Positions 14,723 to 22,347 of a DNA stretch of 26,330 nucleotides are shown piece after piece. The notes under the pieces were generated by a model. That model was not told the origin of the DNA and made no database searches. It was given only the letters and a program-made list of their open reading frames with translations. The stretch covers positions 1-26,330 of IMG/VR virus record IMGVR_UViG_3300010151_000128; one strand, 5' to 3'. This DNA comes from a virus. The position numbers and the translations under genes were made by a program. The stretch's first letter is position 1. The number at the start of each line of letters is the position of its first letter.

Positions 14723-15157
14723 ATGAACTTGAAAGATATTAAAAATATCGTCACTGAAGATTTAAAAATAGATGAATCTGAACTCGATTCAGAATCCCTA
14801 AAAACCCCACAATTACACAATAAATATCTTATAATTTACCTCGACGAAAAAATGATATTAGAAAAACTTCAATCGGATTTTAATGTCCTAAAGAAGAAGA
14901 AGTGGTTATATTATACAGGGAAAATATCCCAAGAAGAACTTGATAATCTGGGGTGGACTCCTTTTCAATTGACTGTTCTAAAAACTGATATTGATAAATT
15001 CATCGAATCTGATGACGACTATATTGAATTGTACCATAAAGTTGTTTTTCAAAAAGAAAAAGTTAAGTACGTAGAAAGCATTTTAAAGATAATAAACAAT
15101 CGCCAATGGTATATCAGATCTGCCATAGATTGGATTAAATTTACTCAAGGTGTATAA
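14723..15157 (+). CDS. uvsY: UvsY recombination mediator
   Basis: 144 residues (T4: 137). UvsY loads the UvsX recombinase onto gp32-covered single-stranded DNA. The match is by overall pattern: an N-terminal LKDIKNIVTEDLKIDESEL, then TPQLHNKYLIIYLDEKMILEK (T4: NNVMLYSKWLNKH), KKKWLYYTGKISQEE (T4: ARLDYYSGRG), LKTDIDKFIESD (T4: LSADKDVLKVD), and a C-terminal INNRQWYIRSAIDWIKFTQG helix (T4: IKSRGFAIKHIQDM). The protein is mostly helical. AAGGA at 14711-14715 sets the start. It abuts uvsW with no gap. Neighbouring uvsW strongly supports the call. Confidence 0.87.
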   Translation: MNLKDIKNIVTEDLKIDESELDSESLKTPQLHNKYLIIYLDEKMILEKLQSDFNVLKKKKWLYYTGKISQEELDNLGWTPFQLTVLKTDIDKFIESDDDYIELYHKVVFQKEKVKYVESILKIINNRQWYIRSAIDWIKFTQGV

Positions 15158-16645
15158 ATGACAGATATTGAAATAAAAACAATTGACAGTGTTTATTTGA
15201 AGATATTCTGTGAAAAGGATATAGCAAAAGAACTAAGTCAATTTTTTACCTTTAAGGTTCCCAATCACAAATACCACCCAGCATTCAGAAATAAAATGTG
15301 GGACGGCCAGATTAGATTATTCAATCTGCACAAAAAATCCTTATATGTTGGATTGATATCCTACCTATTAGACTTTGCAAGAGACCGAAATTACACAGTA
15401 AAATCCGACTTTAAAATACAAGAAAAACTAACACTAGAAAAAACAAAAGAATTTGTAGAGAATATATTAAAACCCACTGTAGATGGTAATTATATTAAAC
15501 CGCATGATCATCAGATTGATGCAATCAACCACGCCATAAATCATGAAAGGTGTCTTCTTTTATCCGCTACTGGGTCTGGTAAAAGTCTTATCATATATGC
15601 TCTGGTGAGGTACTATCTGAGCATTCTACCAAATAATTCTAAAATTCTAATAATAGTCCCAACAACCAATCTAGTAAGCCAAATGTTCAGTGATTTTGCT
15701 GATTATTCGTCCAAGAGCGATTGGTCTGTGAAAAAGTACTGTTATAAGATATTCCAAGGAGCGGATAAGAACACAAACAAGAGAGTCGTAATATCGACGT
15801 GGCAGAGCCTCTACAATCAGCCAGGAGAGTACTTTTCCCAATATAATGTAGTATTAGGGGATGAAGCCCATTTATACAAAGCAAAGTCCTTAACGGGGAT
15901 TATGGAGCATCTCAGGGCCTGTCCTTATAGAGTAGGCACAACAGGAACACTTGATAATTCTAAGACACATAAACTAGTGACTGAGGGTCTTTTTGGTCGT
16001 GTTTATAACGTGGCTTCTGCTAAAGACCTCATCAATAAGAATATTCTTTCCAACCTTCGTATTGAATGTATTACCCTACAATACAACCATGATGATAGAA
16101 ATGAAACCAAGAGAATAAAATATCACGATGAGATCAAGTGGTTAACAGAAAGCAAAAGAAGAAACGATTTCATTATAAATCTAACCAAAAACTTAAAGAA
16201 TAATACTTTAGTTTTATTTAATTATGTTGAAAGTCATGGAAAACCCTTGTATAATGCAATATCTAATCAGAACAAGGATAAGCCTTGTTTCTTAATACAT
16301 GGCGGAACAGACGTAGAAATGCGGGAAGATATAAGAAGGAAATTTGATAACGAAGAGAATGCGATATTAGTTGCATCTTACGGGACTTGTTCTACGGGTA
16401 TAAATCTCAAGAACATCCATAATATCATATTTGCTTCTCCTTCTAAATCCGTTATTAGAGTCCTCCAATCCATAGGCCGGGGGCTTAGGAAGTCTGATTC
16501 TAAAGAAGAAGTGAAATTATACGACATATCCGATGATTTGAGGTATATGAAATATATGAACCACACACTCAAGCACTTCAACGAACGGATTAAGATATAT
16601 AATAATGAGAGATTTGATTTTGAGCGGATAGAAATAGGATTATAG
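15158..16645 (+). CDS. uvsW: UvsW DNA/RNA helicase
   Basis: 495 residues (T4: 503). This superfamily 2 helicase unwinds branched DNA and R-loops, moves forks backwards, and in T4 shuts off origin-dependent replication late. Visible motifs: Q-like DHQIDAI (117-123), Walker A ATGSGKS (137-143), Ib/IVPTTNLVSQM, DEAH (235-238) in LGDEAHLYKA, GTTGTL (motif III), GTCSTGINLKN (motif V), and the arginine finger motif QSIGRGLRKS (motif VI). The N-terminal 100 residues match the small DNA-binding domain of UvsW (RNKMWDGQIRLFN). The start codon is directly after the uvsY stop. All motifs are intact. Confidence 0.95.
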   Translation: MTDIEIKTIDSVYLKIFCEKDIAKELSQFFTFKVPNHKYHPAFRNKMWDGQIRLFNLHKKSLYVGLISYLLDFARDRNYTVKSDFKIQEKLTLEKTKEFVENILKPTVDGNYIKPHDHQIDAINHAINHERCLLLSATGSGKSLIIYALVRYYLSILPNNSKILIIVPTTNLVSQMFSDFADYSSKSDWSVKKYCYKIFQGADKNTNKRVVISTWQSLYNQPGEYFSQYNVVLGDEAHLYKAKSLTGIMEHLRACPYRVGTTGTLDNSKTHKLVTEGLFGRVYNVASAKDLINKNILSNLRIECITLQYNHDDRNETKRIKYHDEIKWLTESKRRNDFIINLTKNLKNNTLVLFNYVESHGKPLYNAISNQNKDKPCFLIHGGTDVEMREDIRRKFDNEENAILVASYGTCSTGINLKNIHNIIFASPSKSVIRVLQSIGRGLRKSDSKEEVKLYDISDDLRYMKYMNHTLKHFNERIKIYNNERFDFERIEIGL

Positions 16646-16653
16646 GAGGGCAA

Positions 16654-17427
16654 ATGGGACAAAAAACATCATACAGAATCCTAAAACTGAAGAATGGGGA
16701 AGAACTTATTGCTTCTATTTGTGGTCAGGAAAAAAACAAACTGATCATAGAGCGTCCCATGTCATTCCATACAACATCTATGCAGAATTCATTTGGGGCA
16801 ATGCAGCATATGACTATTCTTCATAATTGGTTGGGTAATTCAGATCAATTGACAACTAAAATTCCCAAAGAAGAAATTCTAACTTTCTTAGATCCTTCTG
16901 AAGAAGCAATTAAACTATACGAAATTGAAAAAGAAAACGAAGACACTCCATTCACCCAAACTATAGATGAAGAATCGTTCAATTTATTTGATTTTATAAG
17001 AGACAATTTCTATAATGGGTCTCAGCAAGAAGAATCACCAGAACATTTTAATAATCTCTTAAGTGATCTTATGGATCTCAATAAAGATAAATTCCCAACA
17101 GAACCCATGAATCCTCTTATGGAAAATCCAACAGAAGAAAACAATTTAGAAGAGCATATGGAAAATTATATTTCTATGACTCTTTTCTTCCCACCAAAGG
17201 CACTGATGACCTTTGTTGATGCGGGCTTGTTGGATTTAGAAGATGTTAAAGATATGATAGACCAGATCAATCATAATCCTTCTAAAGATAAAAAAAGAAA
17301 AGACCGCACAAAACAAAAGAATAAAAAGCCCAATAAAAGAAAAGAACCAAAATCAGACCCAGAAGACATAGGGTATGGTAATAATTGGTATGATTGGAGT
17401 AAGGATTTAGATGATTATTTCAACTAG
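16654..17427 (+). CDS. LSm-like domain phage protein
   Basis: 257 residues. The N-terminal 80 residues, beginning SYRILKLKNGEELIASI and then KNKLIIERPMSF, have the strand pattern of the Sm/LSm fold (ligand strand KLKNGEEL, as in Hfq and Sm proteins). The match is not close enough to name a family. A helical, acidic middle follows, then a SMTLFFPPKALMTFVDAGLLDLEDV segment, and a C-terminal tail of about 40 residues that is lysine-rich and probably unstructured. The best ribosome binding site in the window, TAGGAGGG (16643-16650), overlaps the uvsW stop, so it is likely well translated. A gene between uvsW and gp55 is common in marine T4-like phages. An RNA-binding role is possible but inferred. 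Confidence 0.8.
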   Translation: MGQKTSYRILKLKNGEELIASICGQEKNKLIIERPMSFHTTSMQNSFGAMQHMTILHNWLGNSDQLTTKIPKEEILTFLDPSEEAIKLYEIEKENEDTPFTQTIDEESFNLFDFIRDNFYNGSQQEESPEHFNNLLSDLMDLNKDKFPTEPMNPLMENPTEENNLEEHMENYISMTLFFPPKALMTFVDAGLLDLEDVKDMIDQINHNPSKDKKRKDRTKQKNKKPNKRKEPKSDPEDIGYGNNWYDWSKDLDDYFN

Positions 17428-17435
17428 ATCAACAT

Positions 17436-17471
17436 CCCTTTATAGTATATTAAAGGGCCTCCTCCTTTAAT
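17436..17471. promoter_or_regulatory. Three-arm alternative hairpin before gp55
   Basis: CCCTTTA (17436-17442) can pair with TAAAGGG (17451-17457), and the overlapping ATTAAAGG (17449-17456) can instead pair with CCTTTAAT (17464-17471). The two stems share the middle arm and exclude each other. The second stem is 8 bp with a 7-base loop, GCCTCCT. There is no U-run after either, so this is not a plain terminator. It lies in the 116-base gap between the LSm-like gene and gp55. Confidence 0.5.
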
Positions 17472-17475
17472 TAGA

Positions 17476-17488
17476 ACAATACTATTGT
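17476..17488. promoter_or_regulatory. Dyad ACAATA-C-TATTGT upstream of gp55
   Basis: A perfect 6-1-6 dyad. A one-base loop rules out an RNA hairpin as such, so a protein-binding site on DNA is the likelier meaning, if any. It lies ten bases before the proposed -35 of gp55. Confidence 0.35.
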
Positions 17489-17498
17489 ATAGACTTAT

Positions 17499-17527
17499 TT
17501 GAACGTGTCAAGGAAAAAATATATAAA
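17499..17527 (+). promoter_or_regulatory. sigma70-like promoter for gp55
   Basis: TTGAAC (17499-17504) and TATAAA (17522-17527) are separated by 17 bases. The expected start near 17534 gives a leader of only about ten bases. No Shine-Dalgarno sequence is present in front of the gp55 ATG, so gp55 may be translated from an almost leaderless mRNA. Confidence 0.5.
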
Positions 17528-17543
17528 AAGTGAATAATACATT

Positions 17544-18071
17544 ATGGCGAAAAAAAGTAATCATTACATAGACAATGAAGTTTTCTTCGAAGAAATAAAA
17601 GAATGGAAAGTAATTGTAGTAGAAGCAGAGGAATCTGGAGAACCCAGGCCTCCAGTGAATAACTACATAGGAGAGTGTTTTCTAAAGATTGCAGAGCATC
17701 TTTCTTATAGACCCAATTTTATCAACTATCCGTATAGGGAAGAAATGATAAGTGACGGAATAGAGAATTGTTTAACATACGCTCACAACTTCAATCCAGA
17801 AAAATCAAAGAATCCCTTTTCATATTTTACACAGATTATATACTATGCTTTCTTGAGGCGAATCGAAAGAGAAAAGAAGCAAGCATATATCAAATATAAA
17901 TTAGCAGAAATAGCAAACGTAGACGGTAATTTGTCTTCGTGGGTTAGGAACAATTATTACGATAAAGATTCAGAGGATATTAATGATATAATGAGAGAGC
18001 ATTTTAATTTATCTAAAACGGACATGGAAAAATTTGAGCCAAAGAAGAAGAAGAAGAAGAAGAAGAAATGA
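17544..18071 (+). CDS. 55: gp55 late sigma factor
   Basis: 175 residues (T4: 185). It binds host RNA polymerase core and directs it to late promoters of the TATAAATA type. Family matches are YIDNEVFFEEIKEWK (T4: YVNNKELLQAIIDWK), IGECFLKIAEHLSYRPNFINY (T4: [21 protein letters not shown]), EEMISDGIENCLTYAHNF (T4: EMIADGIEASIKGLHNF), and KNPFSYFTQIIYYAFLRRIEREKKQ. T4 gp55 ends in a hydrophobic clamp-binding motif, SLDFLYE; here the C-terminus is NLSKTDMEKFEP followed by nine lysines, with no such motif. The lysines come from an AAG repeat that runs to the gp47 start. No Shine-Dalgarno sequence is visible before the ATG. Confidence 0.92.
   Translation: MAKKSNHYIDNEVFFEEIKEWKVIVVEAEESGEPRPPVNNYIGECFLKIAEHLSYRPNFINYPYREEMISDGIENCLTYAHNFNPEKSKNPFSYFTQIIYYAFLRRIEREKKQAYIKYKLAEIANVDGNLSSWVRNNYYDKDSEDINDIMREHFNLSKTDMEKFEPKKKKKKKKK
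18042..18068 (+). repeat. AAG microsatellite
   Basis: Eight AAG codons and one AAA encode the poly-lysine tail of gp55. The run directly precedes and touches the gp47 ATG, which has no other purine-rich binding site. It could therefore also act as a ribosome-attracting tract. Its length may vary between related phages by slippage. Confidence 0.9.
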
Positions 18072-19114
18072 AAATTTGTTTTTTGAATGATACCCATTTT
18101 GGCATCAGGGGTGATTCTCAAATATTCTTTGATTATTCTATGAAATTTTTTGATGAGGTTCTTTTCCCTTATTTGGATGAAAATAATATCAAAACTATTA
18201 TTCATGCTGGTGATCTGATGGACAGAAGGAAGTTTGTTAACTTTAATATTCTCCATCAGATTAGGGAAAGATTTATCACCAAACTCCATGACCGAAATAT
18301 AAATTTCCATTGTATATTAGGAAACCATGACGTTTACTATAAGAACACCAATAGAGTTAATTCAATTAAAGAATTGTTTGGAGATGACATAACCATATAT
18401 GACACACCCACTGTTGTGGATTTTGATGGGTTAAAACTTGCACTTCTCCCATGGGTAAATAAAGAGAATTATGATAATTCTTTAAAATTCATCAAAACAG
18501 CATCTGCTCCCATATTGGTAGGACATCTAGAATTAGATGGATATGAAGTTCTTCGTGGAATAAAACACCAAGGAGGAATGAATTCATCTTTATTCGATAG
18601 ATATGAAAAAGTTTTTTCGGGACATTTTCATTGTAAACAAAGCAGACATAATGTATATTACTTAGGAACACAGTATCAAATGACGTTTTCTGATATCGCA
18701 GAAACAAAAGGATTTCATGTGTTTAATACAGAAGATCGAAATATTGATTTTATTAAAAATCCACATAATATGTTTCATGTGTTGAGATATGACGACAACG
18801 ATGGTCCCCATAAAGTAACAAATATGAATTTTGAATACCTAGAAAATTGTTATGTTAAATTGTATATCGATTGCAGAAAACACCCAAACAGTTTTGATCA
18901 GTTTTTAGAGAAAATGTATTCATTCAATCCAGCAGATGTTAATATAATTGAAAATTTTGATGATTCAGATCCTAACGATAAGGAATTGGTTGATCTTGGA
19001 CAAGACACAATTACCCTTATAAATAACGAAATCAATTCGTCTGAAGAAATTTACGATAAAGATAAGATGAAAAAGATTATCAAAGACCTGTATATGGAAT
19101 CACTATCAATATGA
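18068..19114 (+). CDS. 47: gp47 recombination nuclease subunit (Mre11-like)
   Basis: 348 residues (T4: 339). With gp46 it forms the Mre11-Rad50-type complex that resects DNA ends and, in T4, degrades host DNA and feeds recombination-dependent replication. Metal-binding motifs of the calcineurin-like phosphoesterase fold are complete: DTHFG (8-12), GDLMDRR (48-54), GNHD (85-88), VGHLE around residue 154, and SGHFHC near 180. The C-terminal 120 residues are the capping/helical part. It overlaps gp55 and gp46 as ATGA-type junctions, so the three may be coupled. Confidence 0.95.
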   Translation: MKICFLNDTHFGIRGDSQIFFDYSMKFFDEVLFPYLDENNIKTIIHAGDLMDRRKFVNFNILHQIRERFITKLHDRNINFHCILGNHDVYYKNTNRVNSIKELFGDDITIYDTPTVVDFDGLKLALLPWVNKENYDNSLKFIKTASAPILVGHLELDGYEVLRGIKHQGGMNSSLFDRYEKVFSGHFHCKQSRHNVYYLGTQYQMTFSDIAETKGFHVFNTEDRNIDFIKNPHNMFHVLRYDDNDGPHKVTNMNFEYLENCYVKLYIDCRKHPNSFDQFLEKMYSFNPADVNIIENFDDSDPNDKELVDLGQDTITLINNEINSSEEIYDKDKMKKIIKDLYMESLSI

Positions 19115-20823
19115 TTATTGAGAGGATTAGGTGGAGGAATTTTCTCTCAACCGGAAATCATTTTATAGAGTTTGATCTGACAAAATCAAACACAACACTA
19201 TTTTCTGGAAACAACGGGAGTGGTAAGTCCACTTTTCTGGATGCTTTAACATTTTCACTGTTTGGTAAATCCTTTAGAAGAAATAATATACCACAATTAG
19301 TTAATTCTATTAACAACAAAAATTGTGTTACTGAGATTGAGTTTTCGGTTGGTTCAAATAATTTTAAGGTGGTTCGGGGACTGAAGCCAAAATTGTTTGA
19401 AATATACAAGAACGACGAACTCATACCGCAAGACTCAAAGTCAAAAGATTATCAAAAAATATTAGAAGAACAAATCCTTAAAATGACCTACAAATCATTC
19501 TGTCAGGTTGTAATTTTGGGGTCATCTAATTACATTCCATTTATGCAATTGACGGCATCCGATAGAAGATCCGTCGTTGAAACTCTATTATACATTGATG
19601 TATTTTCTTCTATGAATGGTTTATTAAAAATAAAACTATCGACTATTAGAGAAGATTTGCAAACAGTAGACCATAAGATTGAACTACTAAAAGAAAAGAC
19701 CAAGAACCAACAAAAAATAATTTCTACAATAGAAGACAGATCAAGCGAGTCGATTAAAGAATACAAAAAAGAAATAGAATATTCAAACAAACAAGTATCC
19801 GATTTTAAAGAAGAAGTAAAAGAATCTGAAGACAATATTGATTCTCTTCTATTAACAGTTTCGGATGAACAAAAACAAATTGATAAACTAAAAGAATTAG
19901 AAGACCAAACACAAGACACCAAGAGAAACATTAAATTGCACGAAAAGAATATTTCTTTTTATGAAAAAAACAATACATGCCCATCGTGTAGTCAAAACAT
20001 AAAAGAGTCATATAAAAATGACATTTTAAAAGATAATCAAAATAATATTAAAACATTGTCAGAAAATCTTTCTGATTTAGATGTTCTTATCGAGAAAACT
20101 GAAGGTAGACTACAGGAAATCGATAACATTATTAAGAAAATAAAGAAATTCGAAGATATAATTTCTGAAAGTAAAAATAATATATCCGCTACTATAAAGT
20201 ATATCTCCAGTCTTGACGACAAGATGACTTCGATTATTAATGAAAAAAATGAAATCGTTGAGGAGACACTTAAACTCAATGAACTTATAGAAGAAGCCCA
20301 AGAACAAATCGAGAAAAGAAAAGATTTAATTGATGATATGCATTATTATAATATAGGATCCAGTCTCCTGAAAGATACAGGAATTAAGTCTAAAATTATA
20401 AAGCATTATCTTCCAATTATGAATAAACTGATTAATAAGTATCTTTCAATAATGAATTTCTTTTGCCAATTTACATTAGATGAGAGTTTCAACGAAACCA
20501 TTAAAAGTAGATTTAGAGATGAATTTACTTACCAAAGTTTTAGCGAAGGGGAGAGACTCCGTATTGATTTATCTCTTTTGCTGGCTTGGAGAGAGATTGC
20601 ACGCTTAAAGAATAGCGTCAATTGTAATCTTTTGGTTTTAGATGAAGTGTTTGATTCTAGTTTGGATGCCGTTGGAACAGAGGAATTTCTAAATATATTG
20701 AAAGGGATGGGAAAAAAGGCAAATATATTTGTAATCTCTCATAAATCTGATACAATGAGTGACAAGTTTGACCGACATATCGTTTTTGAAAAGAAAAACA
20801 ATTTCACAAAGATCAAATCATAA
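19111..20823 (+). CDS. 46: gp46 recombination ATPase subunit (Rad50-like)
   Basis: 570 residues (T4: 560). An SMC/ABC-type ATPase that drives gp47. Walker A is GNNGSGKST (33-41). Two long charged coiled-coil arms (about 165-285 and 300-410) flank the zinc hook C290-PS-C293. The ABC signature FSEGERLRID is at about 477-486. Walker B is LLVLDEVFDSSLD with D511-E512, and the switch histidine is in VISHKSD near 544. All parts are intact and standard. The start overlaps the gp47 stop by four bases. A 17-base gap follows it. Confidence 0.96.
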   Translation: MIIERIRWRNFLSTGNHFIEFDLTKSNTTLFSGNNGSGKSTFLDALTFSLFGKSFRRNNIPQLVNSINNKNCVTEIEFSVGSNNFKVVRGLKPKLFEIYKNDELIPQDSKSKDYQKILEEQILKMTYKSFCQVVILGSSNYIPFMQLTASDRRSVVETLLYIDVFSSMNGLLKIKLSTIREDLQTVDHKIELLKEKTKNQQKIISTIEDRSSESIKEYKKEIEYSNKQVSDFKEEVKESEDNIDSLLLTVSDEQKQIDKLKELEDQTQDTKRNIKLHEKNISFYEKNNTCPSCSQNIKESYKNDILKDNQNNIKTLSENLSDLDVLIEKTEGRLQEIDNIIKKIKKFEDIISESKNNISATIKYISSLDDKMTSIINEKNEIVEETLKLNELIEEAQEQIEKRKDLIDDMHYYNIGSSLLKDTGIKSKIIKHYLPIMNKLINKYLSIMNFFCQFTLDESFNETIKSRFRDEFTYQSFSEGERLRIDLSLLLAWREIARLKNSVNCNLLVLDEVFDSSLDAVGTEEFLNILKGMGKKANIFVISHKSDTMSDKFDRHIVFEKKNNFTKIKS

Positions 20824-20840
20824 TAAATAATGGTAGAATC

Positions 20841-21191
20841 ATGACCAACAATAAAGTTTCCATCAGCACAAAGAGTAGCATGTCTTATAAAGAATATATC
20901 AAAGCAGGAATGGGTATATTATCTACTCGGCTGTCTTTGCGAATATATAAAACTGCATCTAAAGACGAATATCCGATATTTGAAAGGGGTAGGGACATTC
21001 GGGTTAAATTCTTTTGGGACAAAACTCCCATTTATGAATTTATAACCGACACCACTTTCTTTTATCAAAGAAACACAAACAAAGAAGATAGAATCCATAT
21101 GCGAGGGTGGGCGGATCTGAAACTTAGAATGCTTGAAGATGCTATTGAAAGAGGGAAAGAGGCATCTAAAAAGAACAAGAAAAATGGATAA
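20841..21191 (+). CDS. Small protein of unknown function
   Basis: 116 residues, not recognised. The N-terminus holds a Ser/Lys-rich start, then SYKEYIKAGMGILSTRLSLRIYK, a central strand-like DIRVKFFWDKTPIYEFITDTTFFY, and a basic C-terminal helix ending KEASKKNKKNG. There are no cysteines, signal peptide or membrane segment. The ATG at 20841 has only a weak purine tract in front, so it may be translated by readthrough from gp46, 17 bases upstream. Its end overlaps the next gene by eight bases. Its position between gp46 and RNase H suggests early or middle expression, but no function can be stated. Confidence 0.75.
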   Translation: MTNNKVSISTKSSMSYKEYIKAGMGILSTRLSLRIYKTASKDEYPIFERGRDIRVKFFWDKTPIYEFITDTTFFYQRNTNKEDRIHMRGWADLKLRMLEDAIERGKEASKKNKKNG

Positions 21192-21489
21192 AGTAAGTAA
21201 ATATAAAAGATATAATCCGGATGGTACTCTAAAAGTTTATCATAAGGATGATATTGTAAATTGGCATGGCGACACATTCGTCGCCACAAAAACTGTTTCT
21301 GGTTATGAACCGGATGAGGGGGAGGAATATGGATGGAATTTTATAAACGATAAAGAATCCATAAACCACTCCTCTCGAACTGCACCACCACCCAACCCCA
21401 ATCACGGTGATGAATGGTTGGATACTACCACAGGTTTGTTGATGAAATACATCGATGATGGATTTAATAAGCAGTGGGTCGAATTTTAA
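21184..21489 (+). CDS. Small two-module protein, structural-module-like
   Basis: 101 residues from the ATG at 21184; the frame extends upstream, but that overlaps the preceding gene. The first half, KVYHKDDIVNWHGDTFVATKTVSGYEP, then WNFI, has the pattern of a carbohydrate-binding-module-like repeat (GDxVxxxGxxYxA). After a proline-rich linker (TAPPPNPNHG) comes GDEWLDTTTGLLMKYIDDG and QWVEF, a motif that I know from phage tail and fibre proteins. Both modules are usually found in virion proteins, so their presence alone in a small gene among recombination genes is odd. It could be a virion decoration or a fibre-related accessory. The upstream AAGAACAAGAAAA tract is a weak ribosome site. Confidence 0.75.
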   Translation: MDKVSKYKRYNPDGTLKVYHKDDIVNWHGDTFVATKTVSGYEPDEGEEYGWNFINDKESINHSSRTAPPPNPNHGDEWLDTTTGLLMKYIDDGFNKQWVEF

Positions 21490-21506
21490 AATGAAGGAAT
21501 ATTGAA

Positions 21507-22346
21507 ATTATATTAATTGATAACAACCAGATCATGTTATCGTGTATTTTTCAGTTAATGGAATCAGAAGGTGAAATTAACAAAGAGATGCTACGACATC
21601 TGATATTAAATTCTTACAGAGTATATAAAAAGAAATTTGGAAAAGAATACGGAGAACTTGTCATTTGTAATGACAGCAAAGGTTCTTGGAGAAGAGAATT
21701 CTTCCCACAATATAAACAAAACAGAAAAGATAAAAGAAAATCTGATTCATTTGACTGGAATAATATTCATTCTTTGTTTGATGAATTGAGAATAGAATTT
21801 AAAGATACATTCCCATATAAGAACATTTCGGTTGATGCAGTAGAGGCCGATGATATTATTGCAATCTTATGCAGACATTATTATCAGGAAGAAAAAATGA
21901 TGATTGTGTCTTCAGACAAGGACTTCCAGCAATTACAACTGCTCAGTGGCATATCTCAATGGAGTCCATTACAGAAAAAAATGGTAGAGTGTGAAAATCC
22001 TAAAATATTTTTATATGAGCATCTTCTCCGAGGAGATCGAAGTGATGGTGTTCCAAACGTCTTGTCTGACGATGATACTTTTGTTGTTAGTGATAAGAGA
22101 CAAAAGAGGATGACAAAGAAAGTCGTCGCATCATTGTTTGAGGAAATTAAGTCTGGTGATATAGAAAAGCGAGATAATTGGAAGAGGAACAACAGACTTA
22201 TTAATCTTTTTGAAATACCAGAAGACACAGAGTCTAATATAATCGAAGAGTTCAGAAAAGAACTGGCGGGAAATCGAGGAAAAATTTTAAATTATTTTAT
22301 CAAAAATAAACTATCAACTTTAATGGAGGTCATAGAAGAGTTTTAA
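21507..22346 (+). CDS. rnh: RNase H / 5'-3' exonuclease, likely AUU start
   Basis: 279 residues if started at ATT 21507 (T4 RNase H: 305). It removes RNA primers and flap DNA on the lagging strand. Matches to T4: EMLRHLILNSYRVYKKKFG, WRREFFPQYKQNR, SVDAVEADDIIAIL (metal acids), MIVSSDKDFQQL, GISQWSPLQKKMV, LRGDRSDGVPN and IEEF at the end. The first ATG is at 21534 (MLSCIF), but the frame upstream reads ILIDNNQI, which matches the T4 LIDFSQIAL segment with its metal-binding Asp. No ATG, GTG, TTG or CTG exists in frame there. An AUU at 21507 lies eight bases after AAGGA (21494-21498) and would give M-I-L-I-D. The alternatives are translation from 21534 without the Asp, or an error in the sequence. 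Confidence 0.85.
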   Translation: MILIDNNQIMLSCIFQLMESEGEINKEMLRHLILNSYRVYKKKFGKEYGELVICNDSKGSWRREFFPQYKQNRKDKRKSDSFDWNNIHSLFDELRIEFKDTFPYKNISVDAVEADDIIAILCRHYYQEEKMMIVSSDKDFQQLQLLSGISQWSPLQKKMVECENPKIFLYEHLLRGDRSDGVPNVLSDDDTFVVSDKRQKRMTKKVVASLFEEIKSGDIEKRDNWKRNNRLINLFEIPEDTESNIIEEFRKELAGNRGKILNYFIKNKLSTLMEVIEEF

Positions 22347-22347
22347 A

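Noticed and set aside
15184-15189. TTGACA inside the start of uvsW
   Set aside because: No -10 match at 16-18 bases and it is well inside the coding sequence; the same holds for TTGACA near 828 and 3188.
17436-17471. Terminator between the LSm-like gene and gp55
   Set aside because: Neither stem has a following T-run, so I list it as a possible switch instead.
20822-20829. AATAAATA after gp46 as a late promoter for the 116-residue gene
   Set aside because: The start would be at or after the ATG at 20841, leaving no leader, and the gene lies among replication genes.
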